Source: Clostridia bacterium (GTDB taxonomy: Bacteria > Bacillota > Clostridia > TANB77 > CAG-508). Taken from it: 64,000 nt of DNA. The notes below the pieces were generated by a model. The model did not search any database. It was given only the letters and a program-made list of their open reading frames with translations, and was not told the DNA's origin. Below, piece after piece: positions 28,049 to 38,406 of this stretch. Every line of letters begins with the position of its first letter. The stretch's first letter is position 1. A program made the position numbers and the translations under genes. The stretch covers positions 1-64,000 of the forward strand of contig JAGAIV010000030.1 of the NCBI GenBank assembly GCA_017626365.1. Direction: 5' to 3'.

Positions 28049-29191
28049 ATGAGAGCAAGGGTTATAGCATATTATTTACCGCAATATCATCCAGTTCCAG
28101 AAAATGATAAATTCTGGGGAAAAGGTTTTACAGAATGGACAAATGTAACAAAAGCGAAACCATTATTTAAAGGTCATTACCAACCACAAATTCCTGCGGA
28201 TTTAGGATTCTATGATCTTCGTATACCAGATGTTAGGGAAGAACAAGCCAAAATGGCAAAAGAATGTGGAATTGAAGGATTTTGTTATTGGCATTATTGG
28301 TTTGGAAATGGAAAAAAAGTATTAGACATGCCATTTAATGAAGTTTTAAAAACAGGTAGACCTGATTTTCCATTTTGTTTAGGATGGGCTAATCATAGTT
28401 GGACTACAAAAACATGGGAAAAAGGAAAAAGTTTTTCTACTGAAAAAATGATATTTGAACAATTGTATTTAGGGGATGAGGATTACGAAGCACATTTTTA
28501 TGATGTATTGCCAGCTTTTAAAGATAAGAGATATATAACAGTAGAGGGAAAACCACTATTTGTGATTTTTGAACCTAATGACATACCAGACTCAAAACAT
28601 TTTATAGAATTTTGGAATGAACTTGCAATAAAAAATGGATTAAAAGGAATTTATTTTATTGGAAGATGTGATGCTTTACCAACAATGGATAGAAAAAAAT
28701 ATAAAGAAATAGATAATTTAACTAAACCTAGATATGAAGCTTTATTGGAAAAAGGATATGATGGTATAAACTCAGTTACATTAAAATATGCTGAATTTAA
28801 ATCTAGTGGATTTATAAAAAAAGGAATTCATTCTTTTTTACGTAAAAAGTTTGGTGCTATTATTCTTGATAAATATAAATATGATGATATTATTTCACAT
28901 TTTATTACTCCGGAAGATTATCTAGAAAGAATTTACCCACAATTAATACCAAGAAGAGATAGGTCTCCAAGATCTGGGCGTAAAGCAGTTATTTATTATA
29001 AAAGTACTCCTAAAGGATTTGAGATTGCAGCTGAAAACGCTGTGCAGTGTGTTGAAAAACGAGACTTTGAGCATAGGCTTATTTTCTTAAATGCATGGAA
29101 TGAGTGGGGGGAAGGCGCATATATGGAGCCAGATTTAAAGTTTGGACATGGATATTTAAATACATTAAAATCAGTTTTAAACAGAAGATAA
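28049..29191 (+). CDS. WbsX-type glycosyltransferase (GH99-like domain)
   Basis: A 380-residue protein with the full WbsX signature: RVIAYYLPQYHPVPENDKFWGKGFTEWTNV, YDLRIPDVREEQAKMAKECGIEGFCYWHYWFG, FCLGWANHSWT and the end motif FLNAWNEWGEGAYMEPD. These proteins occur in O-antigen and capsule loci, either alone or fused to glycosyltransferases, and are treated as probable glycosyltransferases. Catalytic activity has rarely been shown. AAGGAGAA precedes the ATG. Confidence 0.88.
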   Translation: MRARVIAYYLPQYHPVPENDKFWGKGFTEWTNVTKAKPLFKGHYQPQIPADLGFYDLRIPDVREEQAKMAKECGIEGFCYWHYWFGNGKKVLDMPFNEVLKTGRPDFPFCLGWANHSWTTKTWEKGKSFSTEKMIFEQLYLGDEDYEAHFYDVLPAFKDKRYITVEGKPLFVIFEPNDIPDSKHFIEFWNELAIKNGLKGIYFIGRCDALPTMDRKKYKEIDNLTKPRYEALLEKGYDGINSVTLKYAEFKSSGFIKKGIHSFLRKKFGAIILDKYKYDDIISHFITPEDYLERIYPQLIPRRDRSPRSGRKAVIYYKSTPKGFEIAAENAVQCVEKRDFEHRLIFLNAWNEWGEGAYMEPDLKFGHGYLNTLKSVLNRR

Positions 29192-29212
29192 TTCAAAAGA
29201 AAGGTTAGAAAC

Positions 29213-30415
29213 ATGAAAATAAATATAAAGAACATTAAAATAATATTATTATTTTTAGTATTATTATTTATTATGTGCTTAGATTCTTTGACTAATATAC
29301 AATACATTCAATTCTTTTTTAAGCATGTTGATGAATTAATTACAATTATATTCACATTATATGTGATGATTAATTATAAAACACTTTTAAAATTAAAGCT
29401 TAAGCTAATAATTCCATGGATATTGTTTATGCTTATTGGTTTTATATCAACTGTAATAAATATGTATCAACCTATTAGTGCAGCATTAATTGATGCTTTT
29501 TTACTAGTTCAAAGATTTATGGTTGGATATTTAGCTGTAATTATTTATTTAAATAAAAAAAATATAAATATATCGGATATAATTGTAAAAAGTGCTAAAA
29601 TTGTTACAGTAATATTATTTATTATAGCAATTCATGATATAATATTTACACCAATTTTTCCTAAAAGTAATTTTAGATATTTTACGTATAGTTTACAGTT
29701 AATGTTTCCTCATCCTACATATTTAGCATCTGCAGAAGCTATATTGTTAATATTTTTAGGATATAAAAATGAAAAAAATAACAACTATATATATATGCTA
29801 ATGGCAACATTTGTTGGAATTATGACTTTAAGAGGAAAAGCAATTGGCTTTTTTGTTTTATATTGGTTTATTTACTTGCTGATTTTTGTTTTTAAAAATA
29901 AGCATTACTTACATATTTTTATATTAGGAGGAATATTATGTTTATTTTTAGTTCAAAATCAATTTCAAGAGTATTTTTTTGAAGATAGATATTCTCCAAG
30001 AGCTATTTTATTGAAAGATAGTTTTGAATTGATGATGAAACATTTTCCAATTGGTACTGGGTTTGGAACCTTTGGATCATCAATTGCAGTTAATTATTAT
30101 TCTCCACTATATATATTATTAGGATACCCATCAAATTGGGGAATGAGCCAATCCTATAGTGCATTTCTAACAGACAGTTTTTGGCCAACAATATTTGCAC
30201 AATTTGGAATAATAGGACTAATAACATTTTTAGTAATTATTTTATATTTTTTAAAAATAACAATAAAACAAATAAAACAGAATCAATTATCAGGGGTTGC
30301 AATGTTAATGACATTGGCATATATTCTAATAACTTCTTTTGCAGAATCTAGTTTTTTCAATCCAGTAAGTTTATTGATGTTTATGCTATTTGCTATATAT
30401 GAGGAAGAAAAATAA
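29213..30415 (+). CDS. wzy: Polysaccharide polymerase (Wzy-like)
   Basis: A 400-residue membrane protein with about ten to twelve hydrophobic helices and a larger polar loop around residues 265-330 containing GTGFGTFGSSIAVNYYSPLY, the usual position of the periplasmic loop in O-antigen ligase/polymerase proteins. It is the only Wzy candidate in the locus. It would polymerise lipid-linked repeats on the outer membrane face after Wzx export. AGAAAGG lies before the ATG. Confidence 0.8.
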   Translation: MKINIKNIKIILLFLVLLFIMCLDSLTNIQYIQFFFKHVDELITIIFTLYVMINYKTLLKLKLKLIIPWILFMLIGFISTVINMYQPISAALIDAFLLVQRFMVGYLAVIIYLNKKNINISDIIVKSAKIVTVILFIIAIHDIIFTPIFPKSNFRYFTYSLQLMFPHPTYLASAEAILLIFLGYKNEKNNNYIYMLMATFVGIMTLRGKAIGFFVLYWFIYLLIFVFKNKHYLHIFILGGILCLFLVQNQFQEYFFEDRYSPRAILLKDSFELMMKHFPIGTGFGTFGSSIAVNYYSPLYILLGYPSNWGMSQSYSAFLTDSFWPTIFAQFGIIGLITFLVIILYFLKITIKQIKQNQLSGVAMLMTLAYILITSFAESSFFNPVSLLMFMLFAIYEEEK

Positions 30416-30466
30416 TATAAGACTTTATATAAAAATTAAAAATAAAATGTTTAGAAGGAAAAGTAG

Positions 30467-31063
30467 ATGAATAAATTATTTAAAATCTTAAAAAATCCAA
30501 GGATTATTTTTCAAAAGATAAACTTGGAATTTACAAAAACAAAATTTGGACATGTAGGAAACAAAATTTCAATAGGTAGTGGATTAATAACAAAAGGTGA
30601 GAAAAATATTTTTATAGGTGATAATTTTTTATGTGGAAAAAATGTAAAAATAGAAACATGGGAATATTACAATAATGAAAAAACGGGAATGATACCTAGA
30701 CTGTCTATAGGAAATAATGTTTCTATTAATGATAATTGTTTTATTTCATGTTTGAATGAAATAAAAATAGGAGATGGAGTTCTTTGTGGCGAAAATGTTT
30801 TTATATGTGACAATTTTCACGGAAAAAATTCTATTGAAGAGATTGATACAATTCCCATAAAAAGAGCTTTATGGAGTAAAGGACCAATAACAATAGGAAA
30901 TAATTCATGGATAGGGAGAAATGTATGTATTATGCCAAACGTAACAATTGGAAATAATTGTGTTATTGGAGCAAATGCAGTAGTTACACATGATATTCCT
31001 CACAATTCAATAGCTGCAGGGGTACCTGCAAAAGTTATAAAAAAAATAGACAATAAGGAATAG
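30467..31063 (+). CDS. Hexapeptide-repeat acyltransferase
   Basis: A 198-residue left-handed beta-helix acyltransferase with repeated [LIV]GxNxx units: IGSGLITKGEKNIFIG, IGNNVSINDNCFISC, then [36 protein letters not shown] and the C-terminal AAGVPAKVIKKI. Relatives O-acetylate or N-acetylate sugars using acetyl-CoA. In this locus it is one candidate for the N-acetyltransferase acting after the FdtB-like transaminase, the other being the GNAT gene at 37822. AGAAGGAAAAG precedes the ATG. Confidence 0.85.
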   Translation: MNKLFKILKNPRIIFQKINLEFTKTKFGHVGNKISIGSGLITKGEKNIFIGDNFLCGKNVKIETWEYYNNEKTGMIPRLSIGNNVSINDNCFISCLNEIKIGDGVLCGENVFICDNFHGKNSIEEIDTIPIKRALWSKGPITIGNNSWIGRNVCIMPNVTIGNNCVIGANAVVTHDIPHNSIAAGVPAKVIKKIDNKE

Positions 31064-31183
31064 GGATTAAATGCGTAAAAATAGTATTAGGTAGAAACTT
31101 ACTATAAGTGTGTATAATAAATAATGAAACCAATTTTAAACATATAGTGTAGAATAAAAACATATAAAAGAAATGAGAAGAAT

Positions 31184-32104
31184 ATGAAAGAATTTGATAT
31201 ATCTGTAATAGTGTTAACTTATAATCCGAATTATAAAAAGCTATTTAATACTTTAAAATCGATAATTAATCAAAAAGAATGTAAATTAGAAATCATCATT
31301 TCTGATGATGGCTCGACACAGTTTGATAAACAATTGATTGTTAAATGGATGCAACAGAATGATTTTAATAATTATTTAGTGTTAGATAATAAGATTAATA
31401 GAGGAACTGTAATAAATGTATATAATAGTATGAAGCTAGCTAAAGGAAAGTATGTAAAACTAATTTCTCCAGGAGATTATTTGTATTGTAATAGTACATT
31501 AAAAGATGTGATAAATTATATGAAAGAAAATGAATATAGAATTTCTTTTGGAAAAGCGGTTTACTATTATAATAATTGTGACGAAATAACAATACTTAAT
31601 AGAAGAAATCCTAGAGATTTAACACCTTATATAAATAATAATTATAAAAAAGTAAAAAAAGACTATTTATATTATCAAGATTATATTTTAGGGGCAGCTA
31701 TTATATGCGAAACGGATCTTTTTTATAGTTACATTTTAAAAATTAAGGATAATGTAAAATATGCTGAAGACTGTGCTTACATTATGATGATTGCTGACGG
31801 AATAAATATTCATTTCTGGGATGATTATTTAATATGGTATGAATGTAATACAGGTATATCAACAAGTGGCTCAGCAGAATGGACTAAAAAGATAAAATTA
31901 GATAATAGTCAATGTTTTAAAATTATCGCTAAAGAACACCCTGATTATAAAAATGTTTGTAAAATACATTATTTTGAAAAATATAATAAAAATCTAATTT
32001 TTAGATTAAAATTTAAGTGTCGAGAAATGTTATTAAAAATTAAAAATAAAAATAAAAGTGAAAATTATAAAATGAATGAGCTAAAGAAAATTATTGAAGA
32101 ATAG
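31184..32104 (+). CDS. GT2 family glycosyltransferase (first)
   Basis: A 306-residue GT-A enzyme. It starts DISVIVLTYNPNYKKLFNTLKSI, followed by IIISDDGSTQFD (first DD pair) and YVKLISPGDYLY in the position of the usual DxD. That second motif, PGD rather than DxD, is a variation seen in the family. The acceptor half is charged and lysine-rich. It adds one sugar to the lipid-linked unit. Weak GAGAAG ribosome site; 120-base gap after the acyltransferase with no visible gene. Confidence 0.85.
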   Translation: MKEFDISVIVLTYNPNYKKLFNTLKSIINQKECKLEIIISDDGSTQFDKQLIVKWMQQNDFNNYLVLDNKINRGTVINVYNSMKLAKGKYVKLISPGDYLYCNSTLKDVINYMKENEYRISFGKAVYYYNNCDEITILNRRNPRDLTPYINNNYKKVKKDYLYYQDYILGAAIICETDLFYSYILKIKDNVKYAEDCAYIMMIADGINIHFWDDYLIWYECNTGISTSGSAEWTKKIKLDNSQCFKIIAKEHPDYKNVCKIHYFEKYNKNLIFRLKFKCREMLLKIKNKNKSENYKMNELKKIIEE

Positions 32105-32126
32105 AAAATGAAAAGGACTGAGTAAT

Positions 32127-32537
32127 ATGCAAGTAATAAAATATATGTTTCAGCCACATGGTGATGACCGCGGACAATTAGTTGCTTTAGAAGAATTTAA
32201 AGATATTCCATTTAAAATAAAAAGAGTTTATTATATGTATGATACATTACCAAATGTTACAAGAGGATATCATGCACACAAAAATTTAAAGCAAATTTTA
32301 ATTTGTATACATGGTAGTTGTAAAATAAAGTTAGACAATGGAAAAGAAAAAAAGATTGTTCCATTAGAAAAACCATATGAAGGGTTATATGTTGATAATA
32401 ATATGTGGAGAGAAATGTATGATTTTTCAAAAGATGCAGTTCTTATGGTTTTAGCATCAGAATTATATGATGAAAATGATTATATTAGAGATTATGATGA
32501 ATTCTTAAAATTTATAGAACAAGTAGATAATAAATAA
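32127..32537 (+). CDS. FdtA/QdtA-type dTDP-4-keto-6-deoxyglucose ketoisomerase, copy 1
   Basis: A 136-residue cupin. It shows [37 protein letters not shown], with the active-site His pair of the WxcM/FdtA/QdtA family. The enzymes shift the keto group of dTDP-4-keto-6-deoxyglucose from C4 to C3, giving either the galacto (FdtA) or gluco (QdtA) product; the sequence alone does not settle which. A second, almost identical copy lies at 35162. Differences between copies include D13/E and K112/N and the last few residues. This copy sits between a GT2 gene and wzx, away from its partner transaminase. Confidence 0.87.
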   Translation: MQVIKYMFQPHGDDRGQLVALEEFKDIPFKIKRVYYMYDTLPNVTRGYHAHKNLKQILICIHGSCKIKLDNGKEKKIVPLEKPYEGLYVDNNMWREMYDFSKDAVLMVLASELYDENDYIRDYDEFLKFIEQVDNK

Positions 32538-32560
32538 TTAATGTTTAGTAAGGAATAGTT

Positions 32561-34081
32561 ATGCATAGTAAAAAAATAATAAATAATAGTTTAATAAGTG
32601 TATTATATAAAATCATAATGTTATTATTAGGTTTCATTACAAGAAAAATTTTTATTACTTATTTAGGTAGTGAACTATTAGGCTTAAATTCATTATATTC
32701 AAATTTATTAGATTTATTGAATTTAGCTGATTTAGGTATTGGAGTAGCAGTTCAATATCAATTATATGAACCATTAGTAAAAAATGATAAAATAAAACTT
32801 TCAAAAATTTTAACTGCTTCGAAAAAGATATATAATACCATAGGAGTAACAATAATAATAATAGGAATAATATTATCATTTTTTATTCAACATTTGATCA
32901 AAGATACAACATATCCAATTTGGTTTATACAAATAGCATTTTTAATTAGTGTGATGGGAATTGCATTAGGTTATTTCTTTGTACATAAGAGACTTTTTTT
33001 GCAAGCAAATGAAAAAATAGGACTAGTTAATATAATTGATTTATCTGCTAAGTTGATTACAGTTGTTTTTTCTCTAATATCAACAGTAGTATTTAGAAAT
33101 TATTTTTTATATCTTACTATTAATGCATTATACGGATTAATATCTAATTTAATAATTAATTATATTTTCAATGTCAAATATTGTGATGTTAAATCAAATG
33201 TAAAAAATGTACGAAATGAAATAAAAGATTTAACTGCTAACCTTAAAAATGTACTTCCAATGAAATTATCAAACTATGTATATAATTCTACAGATAATGT
33301 AATAATTTCAAAAATAATTGGATTGTCAACTGTAGCAGTTTATTCAAATTATATGACTATTATTAATGGAATTATGGGAATTGAATATTTATTAGGAAAT
33401 GTTGTTTCATCTTCATTTGGAAAAATGATACAAGAGATAAAAGATTGTAATATTTTATATGAAAAATTTTCTGTTTTTGAATTTGTACAATTTTTGTTTA
33501 CTAACATTGCTACAACATTATTATGTTTAGTATGTTCGCCATTTATAAAATTATGGATTGGTGATAGTTTTCTAATAGATAAACTTTCATTTTTTTGCTT
33601 AATTGTTGACTTTTTTGTACATTCAATGTATCAACCTGCTTATGTAATGTTTAGCGTTACTGGAAAATTTAAAGATGATAAGTATATTACATTGCTTAGT
33701 GCTATAATTAATATTGTCATATCATTGATTATGGTAAGGTTTATTGGATTGTCTGGTGTTATTATTGGAACATTAATTACAGATATATATATATGGATTG
33801 CTAGAACTTATCAAATTGTTAAAAAATATTTTAAACAAAATATTTTAATATATTATTTAAAAAAATGTAAGTATGTTATAGGGACAAGCATAGCAATTAT
33901 TGTGTCTATTCTAATATGTAAAGAGATATGTTTCAATAATTTGCTATTAGAACTAGTAATAAAATTTGCTATTGCACTAATAGTTTCTTTGATCAGTAGT
34001 ATTATAATTACACATAAAGATGATGAATTTAAGAATACACTAAACTTTTTTATTAATTATGTTAAGAAAGGGGATAATTAA
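32561..34081 (+). CDS. wzx: Repeat-unit flippase (Wzx-like, MOP superfamily)
   Basis: A 506-residue protein with about twelve to fourteen membrane helices and the polysaccharide-exporter start LISVLYKIIMLLLGFITRKIFITYLGSELLGLNSLYSNLL. In the centre is the family-typical MKLSNYVYNSTDNVIISKIIGLSTVAVYSNY. It flips undecaprenyl-linked repeats for Wzy. It overlaps closely with the next GT2 gene (stop at 34081, ATG at 34082), showing coupling. Confidence 0.9.
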   Translation: MHSKKIINNSLISVLYKIIMLLLGFITRKIFITYLGSELLGLNSLYSNLLDLLNLADLGIGVAVQYQLYEPLVKNDKIKLSKILTASKKIYNTIGVTIIIIGIILSFFIQHLIKDTTYPIWFIQIAFLISVMGIALGYFFVHKRLFLQANEKIGLVNIIDLSAKLITVVFSLISTVVFRNYFLYLTINALYGLISNLIINYIFNVKYCDVKSNVKNVRNEIKDLTANLKNVLPMKLSNYVYNSTDNVIISKIIGLSTVAVYSNYMTIINGIMGIEYLLGNVVSSSFGKMIQEIKDCNILYEKFSVFEFVQFLFTNIATTLLCLVCSPFIKLWIGDSFLIDKLSFFCLIVDFFVHSMYQPAYVMFSVTGKFKDDKYITLLSAIINIVISLIMVRFIGLSGVIIGTLITDIYIWIARTYQIVKKYFKQNILIYYLKKCKYVIGTSIAIIVSILICKEICFNNLLLELVIKFAIALIVSLISSIIITHKDDEFKNTLNFFINYVKKGDN

Positions 34082-35065
34082 ATGAAATTATCAGTAATAA
34101 TTGTTTCCTATAATGAAAAAGAGTATATTGAAGAGGCCATAGACTCTTGCTTAAATCAAATATGTGATATTCCTTTTGAAATAATAATTGGTGATGACGG
34201 TTCAAATGATGGAAGTGTTGAAATCATAGAAAAATATAAGAAACAATATCCAGATATAATAAAATTTTTTGTTATGAATCGAGAAGATATAATAGATCCA
34301 ATTCCATCTATAAGAGTTTCAAATATTATTAAAAAAGCTTTTAAAATAGCCTCTGGCAACTACTTTTGCATATTGTCTGCTGATGATAAGTTTATTGATA
34401 TGAATAAATTTTCTTTCCAGATAAACTTTTTAGAAGAACATAAGAATTATTCATCTTGTTATACAGATTTTAAAAAATTTTGGAATGATGAAAGTGAAGT
34501 AGTAATAAAACAAAAAGCAAGTATTAGTAATTCACTTTTTTGGGCGTACAAGTATGTGCATATTTCATGTTTTGTTTTTAATAGAAAAGTCTTGAATTTT
34601 GTGTTAGATAACTTTTGTGATGATACAGGATTGATTTATAGTATTTTTCTGGCAGGAAAAAGTAAACACTTAGATAAAATAACTTTTGGATATAGACAAA
34701 GAGATAAAAGCATTATGCATGAAGCTGATAAAGTGGAATTAAGTATAATAGAACTTCTTTTATATAATGATATTTTGAAAAAAAATAAATACTTAAATAG
34801 TTCTTTATCAAGATTTTCAAAACCAATTAAATATTTGTATGATAATAGAAAGCAGATAGAGAACGATAAATATAAAAAATATATTAAATATTCTTTGAAG
34901 GATAATACTAATAATCTGTTATTGCAATTAAAAAATTATGATTCATTAAATAAGAAAGATAAAATAAAAATAAGAGTAATTATTATTAAAAGTGCTATAT
35001 TACGAAAGATATTTTTATTTATGGGGACTATTAGTATGAAGATTAACTATTTTATAGGAAAATAA
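34082..35065 (+). CDS. GT2 family glycosyltransferase (second)
   Basis: A 327-residue GT-A enzyme: LSVIIVSYNEKEYIEEAIDSCLNQ, IIIGDDGSNDGSVEIIE, and FCILSADDKFID in the DxD position. The C-terminal ~100 residues are rich in Lys and Asn with a possible membrane-associating helix near the end. It adds a sugar to the growing unit. Start directly adjoins the wzx stop codon. A module of wzx plus this gene is flanked by the two fdtA-like repeats. Confidence 0.88.
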   Translation: MKLSVIIVSYNEKEYIEEAIDSCLNQICDIPFEIIIGDDGSNDGSVEIIEKYKKQYPDIIKFFVMNREDIIDPIPSIRVSNIIKKAFKIASGNYFCILSADDKFIDMNKFSFQINFLEEHKNYSSCYTDFKKFWNDESEVVIKQKASISNSLFWAYKYVHISCFVFNRKVLNFVLDNFCDDTGLIYSIFLAGKSKHLDKITFGYRQRDKSIMHEADKVELSIIELLLYNDILKKNKYLNSSLSRFSKPIKYLYDNRKQIENDKYKKYIKYSLKDNTNNLLLQLKNYDSLNKKDKIKIRVIIIKSAILRKIFLFMGTISMKINYFIGK

Positions 35066-35161
35066 AAGATATAAAGTTTAAAATTCTGTTGATATAAAAG
35101 AATATAAGTGGTATTATTAAGAAAGAATTTTAGATAATATAAATAAGTAAAGGAGAACAGT

Positions 35162-35578
35162 ATGCAAGTAATAAAATATATGTTTCAGCCACATGGTGAT
35201 GAACGTGGACAACTAGTTGCCTTGGAAGAATTTAAAGATATTCCATTTAAAATAAAAAGAGTTTACTATATGTATGATACATTACCAAATGTTACAAGAG
35301 GATATCATGCACACAAAAATTTAAAGCAAATTTTAATTTGTATACATGGTAGTTGTAAAATCAAATTAGATAATGGAAAAGAAAAAAAGATAGTTCCATT
35401 AGAAAAACCTTATGAAGGGTTATATGTTGATAACAACATGTGGAGAGAAATGTATGATTTTTCTAATGATGCAGTTCTTATGGTTTTAGCATCAGAATTA
35501 TATGATGAAAATGATTATATTAGAGATTATGATGAATTTTTAAAATTTGTACAACAAAATGAAAAAGGAGAGAAATAA
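35162..35578 (+). CDS. FdtA/QdtA-type dTDP-4-keto-6-deoxyglucose ketoisomerase, copy 2
   Basis: A 138-residue cupin nearly identical to the product of 32127 over 130 residues (GDERG in place of GDDRG, SNDAV in place of SKDAV, and a different tail QQNEKGEK). Nucleotide identity is also very high and ends sharply at the ORF boundaries. This copy has a strong AAAGGAGAA ribosome site and is followed two bases later by the FdtB-like transaminase, so it is the natural pathway partner. Confidence 0.88.
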   Translation: MQVIKYMFQPHGDERGQLVALEEFKDIPFKIKRVYYMYDTLPNVTRGYHAHKNLKQILICIHGSCKIKLDNGKEKKIVPLEKPYEGLYVDNNMWREMYDFSNDAVLMVLASELYDENDYIRDYDEFLKFVQQNEKGEK

Positions 35579-35580
35579 TT

Positions 35581-36684
35581 ATGAAAATACCATTTGCTAC
35601 ATTTAAACCAATGCATAATGAAATTAGAGAACAACTTGACGAAGCATATAAAAAAGTTATGGATAAGAGTGTATTTATTCAAGGTGAGGAATGTAAAAAA
35701 TTTGAAGAAGAATATGCTAAATATTGTGGAACTGATTATTGTGTTGGAGTTGCAACAGGATTAGATGCAATATATTTAATTTTGAAGGCATTAAATATAA
35801 AAAAAGGGGATGAAGTAATTGTTCCTTCAAACACTTATATAGCAACTGCATTAGCAGTATCCTATACGGGAGCTACACCTGTTTTTGTTGAACCCACAAT
35901 TGAAACTTATAATATTAATCCTGATTTAATAGAAGATAAGATTAATAAAAATACTAAAGCTATCATTGCTGTACACTTGCAAGGAAGACCAGCAGATATG
36001 GACGCAATAAATAATATTGCTAAGAAACATAATTTATTTTTGGTTGAAGATTGTGCTCAAGCACATGGTTCAAAATACAAAGGTGTAAGAGTTGGATCTT
36101 TATCAGATGCTGCTGCTTGGAGTTTTTATCCAGGAAAAAATTTAGGAGCTTTTGGAGATGGAGGATGTGTAACTACAAACAATAAAGAAATTGCTGATAA
36201 AGTGAGAGCTTTAGGAAACTATGGATCAGATTATAAGTATCACCATATATATCAAGGAACTAATAGTAGATTAGACGAATTACAAGCAGCTCTGTTAAGA
36301 GTAAAATTACCAAATCTTGATAGATGGAATGAGGATAGAAAGAGAATAGCTAATAGATATTTATCAGAAATTACTAATGATTTGATAAAACTTCCTTTAC
36401 ATATTTCAGAAGATTATGACCATATCTATCATGTTTTTGTAATTAGATGTGATAAAAGAGATGAATTAGAAAAATATTTAAAGGATAAAGGAATAGGTAC
36501 AGTAAAACATTATCCAATTCCTATTCACTTGCAAAAGGCATATGAGGAATTAAAAATTTCTGAAGGAGCATTGCCTATAGCTGAGGAAATTAGTAAAACT
36601 GTACTAAGCATACCTATGTATTATGGAATGACAGATGAAGAAATAGATTATGTTATAAAAACAATTAATGAGTTTAAAGGATAA
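35581..36684 (+). CDS. DegT/DnrJ/EryC1/StrS aminotransferase (FdtB/QdtB-like)
   Basis: A 367-residue PLP-dependent sugar aminotransferase. It starts [44 protein letters not shown] and has [17 protein letters not shown] and [14 protein letters not shown], with [15 protein letters not shown] carrying the Schiff-base lysine. It converts the 3-keto sugar from the FdtA-like step into dTDP-3-amino-3,6-dideoxyhexose. The pairing with 35162 is the usual fdtAB/qdtAB order. Stereochemistry (Fuc3N versus Qui3N) is unresolved. Confidence 0.92.
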   Translation: MKIPFATFKPMHNEIREQLDEAYKKVMDKSVFIQGEECKKFEEEYAKYCGTDYCVGVATGLDAIYLILKALNIKKGDEVIVPSNTYIATALAVSYTGATPVFVEPTIETYNINPDLIEDKINKNTKAIIAVHLQGRPADMDAINNIAKKHNLFLVEDCAQAHGSKYKGVRVGSLSDAAAWSFYPGKNLGAFGDGGCVTTNNKEIADKVRALGNYGSDYKYHHIYQGTNSRLDELQAALLRVKLPNLDRWNEDRKRIANRYLSEITNDLIKLPLHISEDYDHIYHVFVIRCDKRDELEKYLKDKGIGTVKHYPIPIHLQKAYEELKISEGALPIAEEISKTVLSIPMYYGMTDEEIDYVIKTINEFKG

Positions 36685-36691
36685 CAAATAT

Positions 36692-37738
36692 ATGATAAAA
36701 GAAAGAGAATCAAATATAGAATTATTAAGAATAATTTCTATTTTAGGTGTAATTGTTTTACATTATAATAATCCTCAGATAGGTGGAGGGTTTAAATTTG
36801 TAATACCTAATAGTATTAATTATTGGATTTTAATGACTTTAGAAAGTATATTTATTTGTGCTGTAAATGTATTTATAATAATATCTGGATATTTTTTAAT
36901 AGAAAAGAAATCAAGAAATTTGTGGAAAGTTATAGAGTTGATATTACAAGTAGTTTTGATTGAGTTGGCTTTTTATATTTTTAAGGACTGTATTATAGAA
37001 AGATCTTTTTCAATAAAAGGTTTAATAAATAGCTTAATACCTACGAATTACTTTGTTATTCTATATTCTACATTATTTATAATATCACCTTATATTAATA
37101 AAATCGTAAGTCAAATTAATTTAAAAGAATATAAAAAATTTTTAATTATACTATTTATCATTTTTTCAATTTATCCAACAATAATAGATTTGGCAAGTGA
37201 AATTTTTGATAGAGACTTTTTTGGATTAAGCACAATTGGAGCATATGGAAGTCAATTTGGATATACAATTGTGAATTTTATATTAATGTATCTTATAGGA
37301 GGATATATATATAAATCAAAATGCTTTGCAGAAAGAAAAAAATTAATTAGATACTTTGTTTTAAACCTAATAATAATTATTGGGTGGAGTTGTATTAATA
37401 CAATTACAGCGTGGGAGTATTCCAATCCATTTGTTATCATTGAAGCAATATTAATTTTTATGATTTTTCGAAGTATGAATTTAAAAAGTAAAATAATTAA
37501 TAAATTAGCAAAGGGGTGTTTTTTTACATTTTTGCTTCATGGAAAGCTATTGAATTTTATAAAAATAGAATTATTTGCAAAGAAACATTTTTTAATAATG
37601 AGTATTCATATTGTAATTTCAACCGTGCTTATTTATATGATATGTTATGTGATTTTTATTATTTATGCTAAATGTAGTACACCAATAATTAACTATTTAA
37701 AGAAAAAAGTTAAACTACCAGAAATAAAAGTAGATTAG
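36692..37738 (+). CDS. Acyltransferase 3 family membrane protein
   Basis: A 348-residue protein with about ten membrane helices. It opens with ERESNIELLRIISILGVIVLHYNN, the conserved R-x10-H motif of the OafA/YeaQ-like acyltransferase-3 family, and has FIIISGYFLIEKKS. Members O-acetylate surface glycans across the membrane. I chose the ATG at 36692 because AAAGGA lies about nine bases upstream, inside the end of the transaminase gene. An in-frame alternative start at 36668 would overlap more. Confidence 0.85.
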   Translation: MIKERESNIELLRIISILGVIVLHYNNPQIGGGFKFVIPNSINYWILMTLESIFICAVNVFIIISGYFLIEKKSRNLWKVIELILQVVLIELAFYIFKDCIIERSFSIKGLINSLIPTNYFVILYSTLFIISPYINKIVSQINLKEYKKFLIILFIIFSIYPTIIDLASEIFDRDFFGLSTIGAYGSQFGYTIVNFILMYLIGGYIYKSKCFAERKKLIRYFVLNLIIIIGWSCINTITAWEYSNPFVIIEAILIFMIFRSMNLKSKIINKLAKGCFFTFLLHGKLLNFIKIELFAKKHFLIMSIHIVISTVLIYMICYVIFIIYAKCSTPIINYLKKKVKLPEIKVD

Positions 37739-37821
37739 TAGAAGATGCTTTAAAGAGACAATAAAATGTATGATAAGAATTAAAAATAAAAAAGTTGATA
37801 GTAATTGTAGAGAGGAAAATT

Positions 37822-38331
37822 ATGAAATATTTAAGAAAATTAGAAAATAATGATGCATCAAATATGTTGGAATGGATGCATGATCCAAATGTGAATTGCA
37901 ATTTTAGAGTAGATTTTTCAAAAATGACATTAGATGATGTTAAGGATTTTATACAAAATAGTTTAGATGAGAAAAATCAACATTTTGCAATAGTAGATGA
38001 AAAAAATGAATATATGGGAACAATTAGTTTAAAGAATATTAATAGGACTGATAATAATGCTGAGTATGCAATAGTAACTAGAGCAGTTGCACATGGAAAA
38101 GGTTTTGCATTAGAAGCTACTAAAGAAATTTTGAATTATGCATTTAATGAATTGAAGTTACATAAAGTTTATTTAAATGTTTTGGAAGAAAATATAAGAG
38201 CTAATAAGTTTTATGAAAAGTGTGGCTTTAGATTTGAAGGAATGTCAAAAGAATTTCTTTATATTAATGGAAAGTATCATAATTTAAATTGGTATGCTGT
38301 AGAAGATAATTGCAGTAAAATCACTAACTAG
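37822..38331 (+). CDS. GNAT N-acetyltransferase (RimJ/RimL-like)
   Basis: A 169-residue GNAT protein. It shows HFAIVDEKNEYMGTISLKNI, the acetyl-CoA loop AVAHGKGFALEATKEILNYAF, LHKVYLNVLEENIRANKFYEKCGFRFEG, and YINGKYHNLNWYAV. It resembles sugar N-acetyltransferases of surface loci such as those acting on 3- or 4-amino-6-deoxyhexoses. Together with the FdtA/FdtB-like genes it may complete dTDP-Fuc3NAc or Qui3NAc. The start is ATG 37822 after GAGGAAAA rather than the earlier ATT/ATG in frame at 37795. Confidence 0.82.
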   Translation: MKYLRKLENNDASNMLEWMHDPNVNCNFRVDFSKMTLDDVKDFIQNSLDEKNQHFAIVDEKNEYMGTISLKNINRTDNNAEYAIVTRAVAHGKGFALEATKEILNYAFNELKLHKVYLNVLEENIRANKFYEKCGFRFEGMSKEFLYINGKYHNLNWYAVEDNCSKITN

Positions 38332-38406
38332 ATAAGTAAATGAGTAGAGTCTATGAAATTAGAAATATAATAATGTTTGTATAGTATAAGAAAGGAGTTT
38401 GATAAA

